Source: an uncultured Eubacteriales bacterium (GTDB taxonomy: Bacteria > Bacillota > Clostridia > Oscillospirales > Acutalibacteraceae). Taken from it: a DNA stretch of 64,000 nt. Numbering within the stretch: position 1 is the first letter of the stretch; the number at the start of each line of letters is the position of its first letter. The DNA lies in assembly GCA_934394855.1 (NCBI GenBank), contig CAKRRH010000006.1:1-64000 (forward strand), in the 5' to 3' direction. The notes beneath the pieces are model-generated. The model had not been told where the DNA came from. It did no database searches and was given only the letters and a program-made list of their open reading frames with translations. Position numbers and translations under genes: made by a program. Below, piece by piece: positions 42,100-52,191 of this stretch.

Positions 42100-44688
42100 A
42101 TGAAATCGGAAAACGGAAGTTTTGTTGACAAGCTTCTCGAAATTTTTGGTTTTAGACGACCGAAAAAAGAATCATCTGCGAATCATCGCCGTGGAAATCA
42201 GGGGAGCCGAAGCGGCGTGGCTCGTACGAAGAACCGTGATGTGTCATCATCGGGCAGAACACGGCACAGAAGAAATGACAACGACGGCGGTCTTGTTTTA
42301 GATGATAATTTCGAGATCATCTCAACCGCCAAGCCGAAAAAGAAAACGCGCAAACGCAAAGCATTTGTCAAGGTGCTTTTGTCGGTATTTCTTATCGGCG
42401 TAATCACAGTCTGCGTTGTCGTCGGTTCGTTTATGATATATGTATTCAAGTTTGTTGACGGAACAGTTGATCAGGACCTCAACAACCTGAAACTTGCATA
42501 TACCTCCATCATCTATGCGCAAAACGGCACAAACAAGGACGGAAGCGCGAAGTATGTTGAGCTGAAAAGGCTTCACGGAGATGAAAACCGTCTTTGGATC
42601 GACATTGACCAAATGCCCGACAACCTGCAAAAAGCATTTGTGTCAGCCGAGGACAAGCGATTTTATTCTCATGAGGGTGTTGACTGGAAGCGTACATTTT
42701 CGGCAATGGCGAATCTGGTGTTCCATTTCTATGACAGCGAACAGGGCGGTTCGACAATCACCCAACAGCTTGTAAAGAACATCACTAACGATAAAGAAAC
42801 CTCGGTTACCCGAAAAATCCGTGAAATAATGAGAGCGCAATATCTTGAGAGCCATTATTCAAAGGATGTAATTTTGGAGTGCTATCTCAACACGATTCAC
42901 TTAGGTTCGGGCGTTGACGGCGTTGAAGTTGCGTCAAACTATTATTTTGACAAGCATGCAAGCGAGCTGTCGCTGACTCAGTGTGCGGCGCTTGCGGCAA
43001 TCACAAAGAACCCGACGGGCTATGATCCTTATGAATATCCCGATTCTAACCTTGAGCGTCGAAATTGGGTTTTGAGCGAAATGCGAAATAACGGATATAT
43101 CACCGACGATGAATATGAAAAGGCGAAATCGGCGGATCTCGGACTTCGCGACAAGCCCTCAACCGTTCTTTCTTCGGCTAACACGATCGAAGAAGATGTC
43201 AATTCATATTTTGTTGACGCCTTGATCGAAGATGTAATTCAGGGTCTTATGAAAGAAAAGAATTACAGCTATGATTATGCGGAATCACAGCTTTATAAAG
43301 GCGGATATAAGATTTATTCAACTGTTGACCTCAGCGTTCAGAAGATTCTTGAGGGCGTTTATAATGACGACGACAACTTCATGAAGGTATATACAAACAG
43401 CGGCGGAAAAGCGCAAAGCGCAATCACCGTGATGGATTATAAAGGTCACATTGTCGGAATTGTCGGCGGCAGGGGCAAGAAAACAGGCAACCGTACTCTT
43501 AACCGCGCAACTCAGTCGCCGAGACAGACGGGTTCGTCAATCAAACCGGTATCGGCATATGCCCCGGCGATTGAATATAACCAAATTACCTGGGGCTCAA
43601 AGATGGTCGATGAATCGGTCACCACAGTAGACGGCAAACGCTGGCCTGTTAACTACACAGGATATTACAGCGGAACGGTGTCCGTGCTCTATGCGCTCCA
43701 GCAGTCGCTTAACACGATTCCCGTTAAGCTCGTCCGTGACATGGGACTGCAAACATCATATAAATTCGCAACCGAAAACATGGGCATTTCAACGCTCTAT
43801 GATTCGATTGAGGTAAACGGCAAGGTCATGAGCGATTTGAACCTTTCATCGCTTGCTCTCGGCGGCAGCGTCTATGGCGTTACGACTACCGAGCTTACAG
43901 CGGCATATTGCACATTCGGCAACCTCGGCATATATTATGAGCCGCATACCTACACGCAGATCCTTGACCAATATGATAATGTTGTAATCGACAGCAGCGA
44001 GGATTTCCACAGAGCGATGAGCGAAGAAACCGCTAACATAATGTGCGAAATGCTCCAGACAGTCACGACAAGAGGTACTGCAACGCCTGCGCAGATCGGC
44101 GATTGGCCGATTATGAGTAAAACAGGTACGACCTCCGATACAAAGGACCGTTGGTTCGTCGGCTGCACACCATATTATGCTTCGGCAGTATGGTTCGGTA
44201 TGGATAACAGTGAGGCGATGAGCGGACTTTACAGCAATCCGGCGCTCAAGCTTTGGAAAGCCGCAATGTCGAAGATCATGGACGGCAAAGAGGCAAAGGA
44301 CTTCCCGCAAAGCGATAATGTTGTTTATACAAGATATTGCACAGCAAGCGGAAAAGTCGCTCGTACAGGCTGCGGAAGCTCATCATACGGCTACTTCAAG
44401 AAAAGCTATATGCCGCTTTGCGACTATCACGGCGGCGATCAGGTAGACGCATCCACAAAGCCGAAGGCATATGGCGCAAAGGATACCAACACGAGTTCGG
44501 ACGATGATTCCGATAATAACAGCAACAATAATAGGGAAGATAAGACGGAGAAACGGACTCAGGCGGCAACAAAAGCGCCTGAAACCAAAGCTCCCGAAAC
44601 CAAAGCACCTGAAACACAGGCACCCGAAACGGAAGCGCCCGAAACGCAGGCGCCCGAAACCGAGACTCATCACACCGAGCATGAATAA
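42100..44688 (+). CDS. Class A penicillin-binding protein 1A
   Basis: Polymerises and cross-links peptidoglycan. The 862-residue protein has a basic cytoplasmic tail (about 1-85), one membrane segment (about 88-112), and a glycosyltransferase domain (SAEDKRFYSHEGVDW, GGSTITQQLVKN). The transpeptidase domain has the active-site TGSSIKPV, then QSLN and SKTGTTSD. The C-terminus is an Asp/Asn-rich then Pro/Glu/Thr tail with six APET repeats. It stands alone with its own promoter and terminator. Confidence 0.95.
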   Translation: MKSENGSFVDKLLEIFGFRRPKKESSANHRRGNQGSRSGVARTKNRDVSSSGRTRHRRNDNDGGLVLDDNFEIISTAKPKKKTRKRKAFVKVLLSVFLIGVITVCVVVGSFMIYVFKFVDGTVDQDLNNLKLAYTSIIYAQNGTNKDGSAKYVELKRLHGDENRLWIDIDQMPDNLQKAFVSAEDKRFYSHEGVDWKRTFSAMANLVFHFYDSEQGGSTITQQLVKNITNDKETSVTRKIREIMRAQYLESHYSKDVILECYLNTIHLGSGVDGVEVASNYYFDKHASELSLTQCAALAAITKNPTGYDPYEYPDSNLERRNWVLSEMRNNGYITDDEYEKAKSADLGLRDKPSTVLSSANTIEEDVNSYFVDALIEDVIQGLMKEKNYSYDYAESQLYKGGYKIYSTVDLSVQKILEGVYNDDDNFMKVYTNSGGKAQSAITVMDYKGHIVGIVGGRGKKTGNRTLNRATQSPRQTGSSIKPVSAYAPAIEYNQITWGSKMVDESVTTVDGKRWPVNYTGYYSGTVSVLYALQQSLNTIPVKLVRDMGLQTSYKFATENMGISTLYDSIEVNGKVMSDLNLSSLALGGSVYGVTTTELTAAYCTFGNLGIYYEPHTYTQILDQYDNVVIDSSEDFHRAMSEETANIMCEMLQTVTTRGTATPAQIGDWPIMSKTGTTSDTKDRWFVGCTPYYASAVWFGMDNSEAMSGLYSNPALKLWKAAMSKIMDGKEAKDFPQSDNVVYTRYCTASGKVARTGCGSSSYGYFKKSYMPLCDYHGGDQVDASTKPKAYGAKDTNTSSDDDSDNNSNNNREDKTEKRTQAATKAPETKAPETKAPETQAPETEAPETQAPETETHHTEHE
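44575..44661 (+). repeat. Six 15-base repeats coding for APET units in PBP1A
   Basis: Six units spaced exactly 15 bases apart code for A-P-E-T followed by a variable residue, close to the C-terminus. Third positions vary between units, so the protein sequence rather than the DNA has been conserved. Confidence 0.9.
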
Positions 44689-44705
44689 TTTCATAAGCTA
44701 AAATA

Positions 44706-44755
44706 AATATCCGCTAAGGCTTTTGCAAATTGCATTTGCCTCGGCGGATATTTTT
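44706..44755 (+). terminator. Terminator of the PBP1A gene
   Basis: AAATATCCGC...AGGC pairs with GCCT.GGCGGATATTT, then TTTT. The loop includes a further GCAAAT-ATTTGC palindrome. Confidence 0.85.
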
Positions 44756-44798
44756 TTATGCCTTGTTTTTTATATATTTTTTAGCTTTTTGCGAAAGA

Positions 44799-44833
44799 AA
44801 AATCCCACTATTTTTAATAAATAGTGGGATTTT
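44799..44833 (-). terminator. Terminator of the PFOR gene
   Basis: AAAATCCCACTATTT and AAATAGTGGGATTTT, a perfect 15-bp stem with a 5-base loop, between converging genes; followed on the minus strand by TTCTTTCGC. Confidence 0.85.
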
Positions 44834-44873
44834 GTTAAGCAATATTATCGCTTTTGAAATAATCGGTTAATGA

Positions 44874-47800
44874 TTATTTCTCTGCTCTCTTTTCAAGAGC
44901 GGCAAACTTAGCCTTAGCTTCGTTTTCAGCCTTGGTGAAGAGGTTGTCTGCCTTTTCGGGGAATGCTCTCATCAGCGAGCTGTAACGAACTTCGTTAAGA
45001 ATGAAGTCACGATATGCCTCTGTCGGAGCCTTTGAATCGAGTGTGAACGGATTCTCGGTTCCTGCCTTTCTCGGATCATATCTGAAGAGGTTCCAGTAGC
45101 CGGAAGCAACTGCTGCTTTCTCCTCTGTCTGAGCATTTGACATACCGCCCTTGATTCCGTGGTTGATACACGGAGCATAAGCGATGATGATTGACGGACC
45201 GTTGTAGCTTTCAGCTTCGTTGAACGCCTTGATGCACTGGTTCATGTCAGCGCCCTGTGAAACCTGAGCAACATATACATAACCGTAGCTCATTGCGATT
45301 GCCGCAAGGTCTTTCTTCTTAGTAACCTTACCTGATGCAGCAAACTGAGCGATTGCACCTGTCGGAGTTGATTTTGAAGCCTGTCCGCCTGTGTTTGAGT
45401 AAACCTCGGTATCAAATACGAGGATGTTTACATTTTCGTTCTGAGCGATAACATGGTCAAGACCGCCGAAGCCGATATCATAAGCCCAACCGTCGCCGCC
45501 GAAGATCCAGATTGACTTCTTAGCAAGCTGATCTTTCTCTTCGAGAATAGCCTTAGCGTCAGCATTGTCAGCGCAGTTCTCTTCGAGAGCCTTTGCAAAT
45601 GCCGCTGCCGGAGCTTTGTTAGCGGTGCTGTCGTCAAATGTTTCGATCCAAGCGTTTGCAGCGTCTTTAACTGCGTCGTTTACATCCGATTCAAGCAATG
45701 CTTTAGTATGGTTCATGAGTCTTTCACGAGTAGCTCTTGTTGCAATGAACATACCGTAACCAAACTCAGCGTTATCTTCAAACAACGAGTTCTGCCATGC
45801 AGGACCATGACCCTCTTTGTTTGTGGTGTACGGAGTTGACGGTGATGAACCGCCCCAAATTGACGAGCAGCCTGTTGCGTTTGCAATATACATCTTGTCG
45901 CCGAACAACTGAGTAGCAAGCTTAGCATACGGAGTTTCACCGCATCCTGCGCAAGCACCCGAGAACTCAAGCAACGGCTGTTTGAACTGGCTTCCCTTAA
46001 CGGTAGTCGGTTTGAATTTAGCCGCAACTTCGGGCTTGTCGTCGAGTGTAACAGCATAGTCATATGCTGCCTGCTGGTCACGCTGTGTATCGAGCGATGC
46101 CATTGAAAGAGCCTTGTTGCCCTTCATTCCCGGACATACATTTACACAAGAACCGCAGCCTGTGCAGTCGAGGACCGAAACAGCCATTGTGAACTTCATG
46201 CCGGGCATGCCGGTCATGTCTTTTGTCTTTGTGTTTGCAGGAGCAGCCTTCAACTCATCTTCGGTCATGGCAACCGGACGGATACAAGCGTGCGGGCAAA
46301 CATAAGAGCAGAAGTTACACTGAATGCAGTTATCGGTATTCCATACCGGAACATCGACAGCAACGCCTCTCTTTTCAAATGCAGATGAGCCGAGCGGAAC
46401 TTCGCCGTTAGCGTCATTTACAAATGTTGAAACAGGGAGCTTGTTACCGTGCTGTGAGTTGATCGGAATAAGAACATTGTTGACATAGTCAATGAGTCTG
46501 CCTTCGCCGTCAAATTTATGAATCGGAAGCTCGCCCTCAGCTGTTTTCCAAGCCTCGGGAACATCAACCTTAACTGCGCCGTCAATGCCGCTGTCAATAG
46601 CGTCATAGTTCATCTGAACGATCTTGTCGCCCTTTCTGCCATATGTTTTCTTAGCAGCTTCCTTCATGAGTCTTACCGACTCGTCAACAGGCATGATGCC
46701 CGAGATTTTGAAGAATGCAGCCTGCAAAACGGTATTGATACGACCGCGAAGACCGAGCTTCTTGTCGATTGCGGTAGCGTTGATCGTGTAGAACTGAATG
46801 TTGTTGTTGGCAATATATGCTTTAACCTTGCCCGGCAAGCGCTCTTCAAGCTCTTCGCCTTCCCACGGACAGTTAAGCAGGAATGTGCCGCCCGGTTTAA
46901 CATCCTCAACCATGTCATACTTCTCTATGTATGCAGGATTGTGGCAAGCAACGAAGTCAGCCTGCGAAATGAGGTATGTTGATTTGATCGGCTTCTTACC
47001 GAAACGAAGGTGAGAAATTGTAACGCCGCCAGATTTCTTTGAGTCATAATCAAAGTAACCCTGAGCGTACATATCGGTGTTGTCACCGATGATTTTGATT
47101 GAGTTCTTATTAGCACCGACTGTACCGTCCGCACCAAGACCCCAGAATTTACATGAATGTGTGCCTTCCGGTGTTGTGTCGGGATTTTCGGTAACCTTCA
47201 ATGAGAGGTTGGTAACATCGTCTTCAATGCCGATTGTGAAACGTTTCTTCATGTCGGCAGAATCGAGGTTGTTATATACAGCGATGATCTGTCCCGGAGT
47301 TGTATCCTTAGAACCAAGACCATATCTGCCCGATGTAACGGTTGCGTCTTTGAATTTTGAATCAAACAAAGCTGCAACAACATCAAGATAAAGCGGCTCG
47401 CCGATTGAACCCGGCTCTTTTGTGCGGTCAAGAACTGCAATCTTCTTAACGGTGTCCGGAATAACCGAAAGCAGGTGCTTTGCAGAGAACGGACGATAGA
47501 GATGAACCTTAACAAGACCGACCTTTTCGCCGCGAGCCATCAAATAGTCGATTGTTTCCTGTGCGGTTTCGCAAACAGAACCCATTGCAATAATGATCTT
47601 CTCAGCGTCAGGTGCGCCATAGTAGTTGAACGGCTTGTAATCTGTGCCGATTTTTGCGTTTACTTTGTTCATGTAGTCTTCGCATACACCGACAACAGCG
47701 TCATAATATTTGTTGCAGGCTTCTCTTGCCTGGAAGAAAATATCCGGGTTCTGAGCGGTACCGCGCTGAGCCGGATGTTCCGGGTTAAGTGAGCGATGAC

Positions 47801-48410
47801 GGAATTCGTTTACAGCGTCCCAATCAATGAGGTCTTTGAGGTCGTTGTTGTCCCAAACTTCGATTTTCTGAATCTCGTGAGATGTGCGGAAACCGTCAAA
47901 GAAGTGAAGGAACGGAACTCTGCCTTTGATTGCCGAAAGATGAGCAACAGCAGCAAGATCCATTGCCTCTTGCGGGCTGTTTGAACATAACATTGCATAG
48001 CCTGTCTGACGACATGCGTAAATGTCAGAATGGTCGCCGAAAATGTTAAGTGCGTGTGAAGCAACGCAGCGGGCTGATACATGAATTACGCCCGGAAGAA
48101 GCTCACCGGCCATTTTATACATATTCGGGATCATGAGCAAAAGACCCTGTGAAGCGGTGTAGGTTGTGGTGAGGGCACCTGCTGCGAGTGAGCCGTGTAC
48201 TGCACCTGCTGCGCCTGCTTCTGACTGCATTTCGGAAATTTTTACTTTTTGTCCAAAAAGGTTTGTAGCGCCGGCAACAGCCATCGTATCGGTCACTTCT
48301 GCCATTACTGATGACGGGGTAATCGGGTAGATTGCAGCAACATCGGTAAAGGCATATGAAGCGTGAGCGGTAGCGGTGTTACCGTCCATGGTTTTCATTT
48401 TTCTTGCCAT
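44874..48410 (-). CDS. nifJ: Pyruvate:ferredoxin (flavodoxin) oxidoreductase
   Basis: A single-chain 1178-residue enzyme that cleaves pyruvate to acetyl-CoA and CO2 and passes electrons to ferredoxin. It carries the N-terminal PFOR domains (GNTATAHASYAFTDVAAIYPITPSS start, quoted in part), and two 4Fe-4S motifs near the middle (CIQCNFCSYVCPHACI and CTGCGSCVNVCPG). A thiamine-diphosphate domain follows, with GCGETPYAKL, ATGCSSIWGGSSPSTPYT and GDGWAYDIG. Full length, no frameshift. It marks anaerobic metabolism. Confidence 0.97.
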   Translation of the reverse strand: MARKMKTMDGNTATAHASYAFTDVAAIYPITPSSVMAEVTDTMAVAGATNLFGQKVKISEMQSEAGAAGAVHGSLAAGALTTTYTASQGLLLMIPNMYKMAGELLPGVIHVSARCVASHALNIFGDHSDIYACRQTGYAMLCSNSPQEAMDLAAVAHLSAIKGRVPFLHFFDGFRTSHEIQKIEVWDNNDLKDLIDWDAVNEFRHRSLNPEHPAQRGTAQNPDIFFQAREACNKYYDAVVGVCEDYMNKVNAKIGTDYKPFNYYGAPDAEKIIIAMGSVCETAQETIDYLMARGEKVGLVKVHLYRPFSAKHLLSVIPDTVKKIAVLDRTKEPGSIGEPLYLDVVAALFDSKFKDATVTSGRYGLGSKDTTPGQIIAVYNNLDSADMKKRFTIGIEDDVTNLSLKVTENPDTTPEGTHSCKFWGLGADGTVGANKNSIKIIGDNTDMYAQGYFDYDSKKSGGVTISHLRFGKKPIKSTYLISQADFVACHNPAYIEKYDMVEDVKPGGTFLLNCPWEGEELEERLPGKVKAYIANNNIQFYTINATAIDKKLGLRGRINTVLQAAFFKISGIMPVDESVRLMKEAAKKTYGRKGDKIVQMNYDAIDSGIDGAVKVDVPEAWKTAEGELPIHKFDGEGRLIDYVNNVLIPINSQHGNKLPVSTFVNDANGEVPLGSSAFEKRGVAVDVPVWNTDNCIQCNFCSYVCPHACIRPVAMTEDELKAAPANTKTKDMTGMPGMKFTMAVSVLDCTGCGSCVNVCPGMKGNKALSMASLDTQRDQQAAYDYAVTLDDKPEVAAKFKPTTVKGSQFKQPLLEFSGACAGCGETPYAKLATQLFGDKMYIANATGCSSIWGGSSPSTPYTTNKEGHGPAWQNSLFEDNAEFGYGMFIATRATRERLMNHTKALLESDVNDAVKDAANAWIETFDDSTANKAPAAAFAKALEENCADNADAKAILEEKDQLAKKSIWIFGGDGWAYDIGFGGLDHVIAQNENVNILVFDTEVYSNTGGQASKSTPTGAIAQFAASGKVTKKKDLAAIAMSYGYVYVAQVSQGADMNQCIKAFNEAESYNGPSIIIAYAPCINHGIKGGMSNAQTEEKAAVASGYWNLFRYDPRKAGTENPFTLDSKAPTEAYRDFILNEVRYSSLMRAFPEKADNLFTKAENEAKAKFAALEKRAEK

Positions 48411-48486
48411 GAGAAATTTGCCTCCTAAATATAGTTGTTAACTTAAATGCCTATATAAAAAACACAGGCATATAATGTCACAACTT

Positions 48487-48515
48487 ATTTTATCATGTTT
48501 TTAAATAATTGTAAA
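48487..48515 (-). promoter_or_regulatory. Promoter of the PFOR gene
   Basis: On the minus strand TTTACA (48510-48515) and TAAAAT (48487-48492), 17 bases apart. The transcript leader then carries ATGCCTGTG...ATAGGCAT, a small hairpin, before GGAGG and the start. Confidence 0.7.
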
Positions 48516-48625
48516 GCAAAAATCTCACAAAAAAGCGACAATTATCACTTATTTTATGAGATTTTTTTTAATTTTATGTTAAATATGCATATTTTATTAA
48601 AATTTGCGAAAATGTGATTTTAAAA

Positions 48626-50407
48626 TCATTCTGTTTCGATTCCGTCAAGACCGAGTTCGACGAGCTGAGCCTTGTCGGCAACAGTCGGAGCGCCGCTCAT
48701 CAGTTCTCGTGCATTCTGCATTTTCGGGAATGCAACAACATCGCGAAGGCTGTCGCAACCGAGCATTACCATGCACAGACGGTCAAGACCGAGCGCCATT
48801 CCGCCGTGCGGCGGTGCGCCGAATTTGAATGCATTTACCAAAAATCCGAATTTTGCCTGGATCTCGTCTTCGTTCATGCCAAGCGCTCTGAACATTCTGT
48901 CCTGAAGCTCGGGGTCGGTGATACGAATTGAGCCGCTCGACATCTCAAATCCGTTGATTACAAGGTCATAGCTCTTTGCACGAACCTTTTCGGGGTCGGT
49001 GTCAAGATATTCGATGCATTCGTCAACGGGAGCGGTGAACGGATGATGCATTGCGTCCCAGCCGCCTGTTTCTTCGTTATATTCAAAGAACGGCATTTCG
49101 GTGATCCACAAAATGTTATATTGATCCTGCGGGATAATGTCAAGCTTTTTCGCCATTTCAAGACGAAGCGCACCGAGAACAGGAAGCGTTACACGATCTT
49201 TGTCCGCAACGATCACGATCACATCGCCGGTGGTTGCGCCGCAACGATCGATTATTGCATTCATTTCATCTTCGCTCATGAATTTTGCGAATGACGAAGC
49301 AACCGAGTCGTCTGTCAAACGAATCCATGCAAGACCCTTTGCGCCGATACCCTTTGCGCTGTCGGTCAATTTGTCGATCATCTTGCGGGTATATGTTGTA
49401 ACGGCGTTTTTAGCGCAGATTGCACGAACCGAACCGCCTGATGCGACAGCACCCGAAAATACGGAGAATCCGCAGTCCTTGACAATGTCGGAAAGGTCGG
49501 TGATCGTCATATCAAAACGGGTGTCCGGCTTGTCCGAACCGTAAAGACTCATTGCGTCGGCATATGTCAGGCGCTTGAGCGGGAGTTTAACATCAATGTT
49601 CAAAACATCCTTGAACAGACGCTTAATGTATCCTTCGCCCATTGCAAGAACATCTTCCATATCAACAAATGACATCTCAAGGTCAATTTGGGTAAATTCG
49701 GGCTGTCTGTCCGCACGAAGGTCCTCATCACGGAAGCAGCGTGTTATTTGCATATATCTGTCGTAGCCCGAAACCATGAGCAGCTGTTTGTACATCTGGG
49801 GTGACTGCGGAAGCGCATAAAATTCGCCGTGATAAAGACGGGAGGGAACAAGATAGTCACGAGCGCCTTCCGGGGTGGATTTTATGAGCATCGGAGTTTC
49901 GATTTCAAGGAAGCCCTGTTCGTCGAAATAATCACGGGTAACCTTTGCGATTTTTGAGCGCATGATGAGGTTGCGCTGCAAATCGGGACGACGAAGGTCA
50001 AGAAAACGATATTGCAAACGAAGCTCGTCCTTTACCTTGCTGTTTTCGACAATTTCAAAGGGAGGAGTTTGTGCGGTCGAAAGAATGCGAAGATCATCTA
50101 CCGCAATTTCAACTTCGCCCGTCGGAATATCTTTATTGACAGACGAACGCATTCTGACAGTGCCTTTTGCCATCAAAACATATTCGCCTCTGACGGTGAA
50201 TGCCTTGTCAAAAATTGCTTTGTCCGTTGAATCGTCAAATGCAAGCTGAACAATTCCCGTGCGGTCGCGAAGATCAATGAATATCAGCTGACCGAGATCT
50301 CTCTGACGCTGGCAAAATCCGCATACCACAGCGGTCTCGCCAACATTTTCTTTTGTAAATTCACCGCAGTATTTCGTGCGGCGAAGCTCTCCCATTTTAT
50401 CAAGCAT
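48626..50407 (-). CDS. aspS: Aspartyl-tRNA synthetase
   Basis: Charges tRNA-Asp. The 593-residue bacterial-type enzyme has an N-terminal anticodon-binding OB fold (about 15-105), class II motifs including FRDEDLRADRQPEFTQID, a GAD insertion domain (about 285-400), and motif 3 GGMALGLDRL. The ATG at 50407 follows AAAGGA. A longer frame reaching 50503 would run through the hairpin region. Downstream of hisS, but 395 bases away. Confidence 0.97.
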   Translation of the reverse strand: MLDKMGELRRTKYCGEFTKENVGETAVVCGFCQRQRDLGQLIFIDLRDRTGIVQLAFDDSTDKAIFDKAFTVRGEYVLMAKGTVRMRSSVNKDIPTGEVEIAVDDLRILSTAQTPPFEIVENSKVKDELRLQYRFLDLRRPDLQRNLIMRSKIAKVTRDYFDEQGFLEIETPMLIKSTPEGARDYLVPSRLYHGEFYALPQSPQMYKQLLMVSGYDRYMQITRCFRDEDLRADRQPEFTQIDLEMSFVDMEDVLAMGEGYIKRLFKDVLNIDVKLPLKRLTYADAMSLYGSDKPDTRFDMTITDLSDIVKDCGFSVFSGAVASGGSVRAICAKNAVTTYTRKMIDKLTDSAKGIGAKGLAWIRLTDDSVASSFAKFMSEDEMNAIIDRCGATTGDVIVIVADKDRVTLPVLGALRLEMAKKLDIIPQDQYNILWITEMPFFEYNEETGGWDAMHHPFTAPVDECIEYLDTDPEKVRAKSYDLVINGFEMSSGSIRITDPELQDRMFRALGMNEDEIQAKFGFLVNAFKFGAPPHGGMALGLDRLCMVMLGCDSLRDVVAFPKMQNARELMSGAPTVADKAQLVELGLDGIETE

Positions 50408-50802
50408 AATTAAATTTATCCTTTCAGATTGTATTGTTTTCGATACCTTTTTCGAGAAAAAGGTATCACCAAAAAGCTTTATTTTAATTTTCAAAATATG
50501 CATATTCGCATATTTTGAAAATTGAGATGGTTTTATGTGCTATATTATCTCAAACAGTAAAAAAGCATTGTAAATGAATCTAATGATAAAGTTTGATTGT
50601 AATGTTGTAATTTTTAATGAATGGTCAAAAGTCTTGTATTTTCAACAAAATGTCTTTTGATATTTTGTTGAAAATCTATAAAGTCTTTTTGGTTACTTTT
50701 TCTTCAGAAAAAGTGACAAAATACCAATCATATATTATCAACAAATCCAATTAAAGCTTTTTTGCAATACTTTTTCAAGAAAAAAGTATGAAATAATTAT
50801 CG
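50408..50802. repeat. Hairpin-rich gap between hisS and aspS
   Basis: No gene seen. Five stem-loops: 50442-50467 (GATACCTTTTT with its complement, loop CGAG), 50486-50523 (perfect 16-bp stem AATTTTCAAAATATGC), 50638-50675 (perfect 14-bp stem ATTTTCAACAAAAT), 50692-50717 (GTTACTTTTTCT/AGAAAAAGTGAC), and 50767-50789 (ATACTTTTT/AAAAAGTAT). Three share the CTTTTT/AAAAAG core with different, compensating outer arms. Copies of AAAGCTTTTT lie beside the first and last. Any of them could shape or end the hisS transcript before aspS. Confidence 0.7.
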
Positions 50803-52119
50803 TTATGACATTGATTCAATGCTGTCGTTGAGATTATCGAAAGCATTTTTGATACCCTCGTCATAAAGCGCCGAGATGAGTCCGTCGGGAAGTGCGATTT
50901 CGTTTGCCTCGCCCGACTGCATATTTTTCAGCTTAGCCGATTTTGCCTGCAGCTCATTATCTCCGAGAACCAGCGTGAATTTTGCGCCGATTTTGTTGGC
51001 ATATTTCATCTGTGCTTTAAGCCCTCTTGAATTATAATCGGTAATCGCCGAAAAGCCCTCGTTGCGAACCATGTTGCAAAGCTTGACCGCTTCAACAGCC
51101 GCTTTGTCACCCATCGGTGCGATATATAATTCGGGTGCGTCGTCTTCGGGGAACCGGACGCCTTGTTTTTCCATTAACAAAATCATTCGCTCAATGCCCA
51201 TTGCAAATCCGAGCGACGGCAGGTGCGGTCCTCCGATTTCTTCGGCAAGTCCGTCATATCGTCCGCCGGCGCAAACCGTGCCTTGAGCACCGATTTCGTT
51301 TGACACAAATTCAAATACGGTTTTTGTGTAATAATCAAGTCCCCGAACGATCTTCGGATTGATTACATATTCGATTTTGCACTCGTCAAGACAAGCCTTA
51401 ACCTTTTCAAAATGCTCCGAGCATTCCTCACAGAGATAGTCGAGAATATTCGGTGCGTTTTCCGCAATGCCCTTACAAACAGGTGATTTGCAGTCAAGAA
51501 TTCTCATCGGATTTCTGTCAAGCCGTCCCTGACAGGTTTCGCAAAGCTGATCCTTATATTTACCGAAATATTCTTTAAGCGCCGCCGTATATTTTGCACG
51601 GCAGGTCGGACAGCCGATCGAGTTTATTTCAAGCGAAATGTTGCTTACTCCAAGCGAACGAATGACCGAATCAGCAAGCATGATCACTTCGGCGTCTGCG
51701 TTTGCGCTCGGTGCGCCGATGCACTCAACGCCGAATTGATGAAATTCCCTAAGCCTTCCCGACTGCGGTTTTTCATAGCGGTAACATGATGTGATGTAAT
51801 ATGCCTTTGTCGGCAGTGCGTCGTTGAAAAGACCGTGCTCCAATGTCGAGCGAACAGCTCCCGCAGTGCCTTCGGGTCTAAGCGTGATTGAGCGGCCGCC
51901 CTTGTCGTTAAATGTATACATCTCTTTTTGAACAACGTCGGTAGTATCTCCGACCGAACGCTCAAAAAGCTCGGTGCGCTCAAAAACAGGTGTGCGAATT
52001 TCTTTAAAACCAAACCTGTCAGCAACATCCGCCGCAGTTTTTTCAATAAAGTGCCATTTGTACGCATCAAAGGGGAGCACATCGCCCGTTCCTTTAAGTG
52101 CCTTTGCTATCAGTTCCAT
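50803..52119 (-). CDS. hisS: Histidyl-tRNA synthetase
   Basis: Charges tRNA-His. The 438-residue class II enzyme starts with KALKGTGDVLPFDAYKW. It has motif 2 (YRYEKPQSGRLREFHQFG), the histidine motifs GLDYYTKTVFEF and GGRYDGLAEEIGG, and a C-terminal anticodon domain (about 335-438). A cysteine-bearing insertion (about 190-235; CPTCRAKY, CETCQGR, CEECSEHF) is prominent. The start follows AAAAGGAGATTGG. A T-box leader lies directly in front. Confidence 0.96.
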   Translation of the reverse strand: MELIAKALKGTGDVLPFDAYKWHFIEKTAADVADRFGFKEIRTPVFERTELFERSVGDTTDVVQKEMYTFNDKGGRSITLRPEGTAGAVRSTLEHGLFNDALPTKAYYITSCYRYEKPQSGRLREFHQFGVECIGAPSANADAEVIMLADSVIRSLGVSNISLEINSIGCPTCRAKYTAALKEYFGKYKDQLCETCQGRLDRNPMRILDCKSPVCKGIAENAPNILDYLCEECSEHFEKVKACLDECKIEYVINPKIVRGLDYYTKTVFEFVSNEIGAQGTVCAGGRYDGLAEEIGGPHLPSLGFAMGIERMILLMEKQGVRFPEDDAPELYIAPMGDKAAVEAVKLCNMVRNEGFSAITDYNSRGLKAQMKYANKIGAKFTLVLGDNELQAKSAKLKNMQSGEANEIALPDGLISALYDEGIKNAFDNLNDSIESMS

Positions 52120-52191
52120 AAACCAATCTCCTTTTTTATGTTAATTGTGTGTGTTTATAATGAATAATATAACTTGTTTTCTCGTTAAAAC

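Noticed and set aside
48420..48600. A Rex redox-regulator site before the PFOR gene
   Set aside because: TTGTGA half-sites occur, but no two are arranged as an 18-base palindrome.
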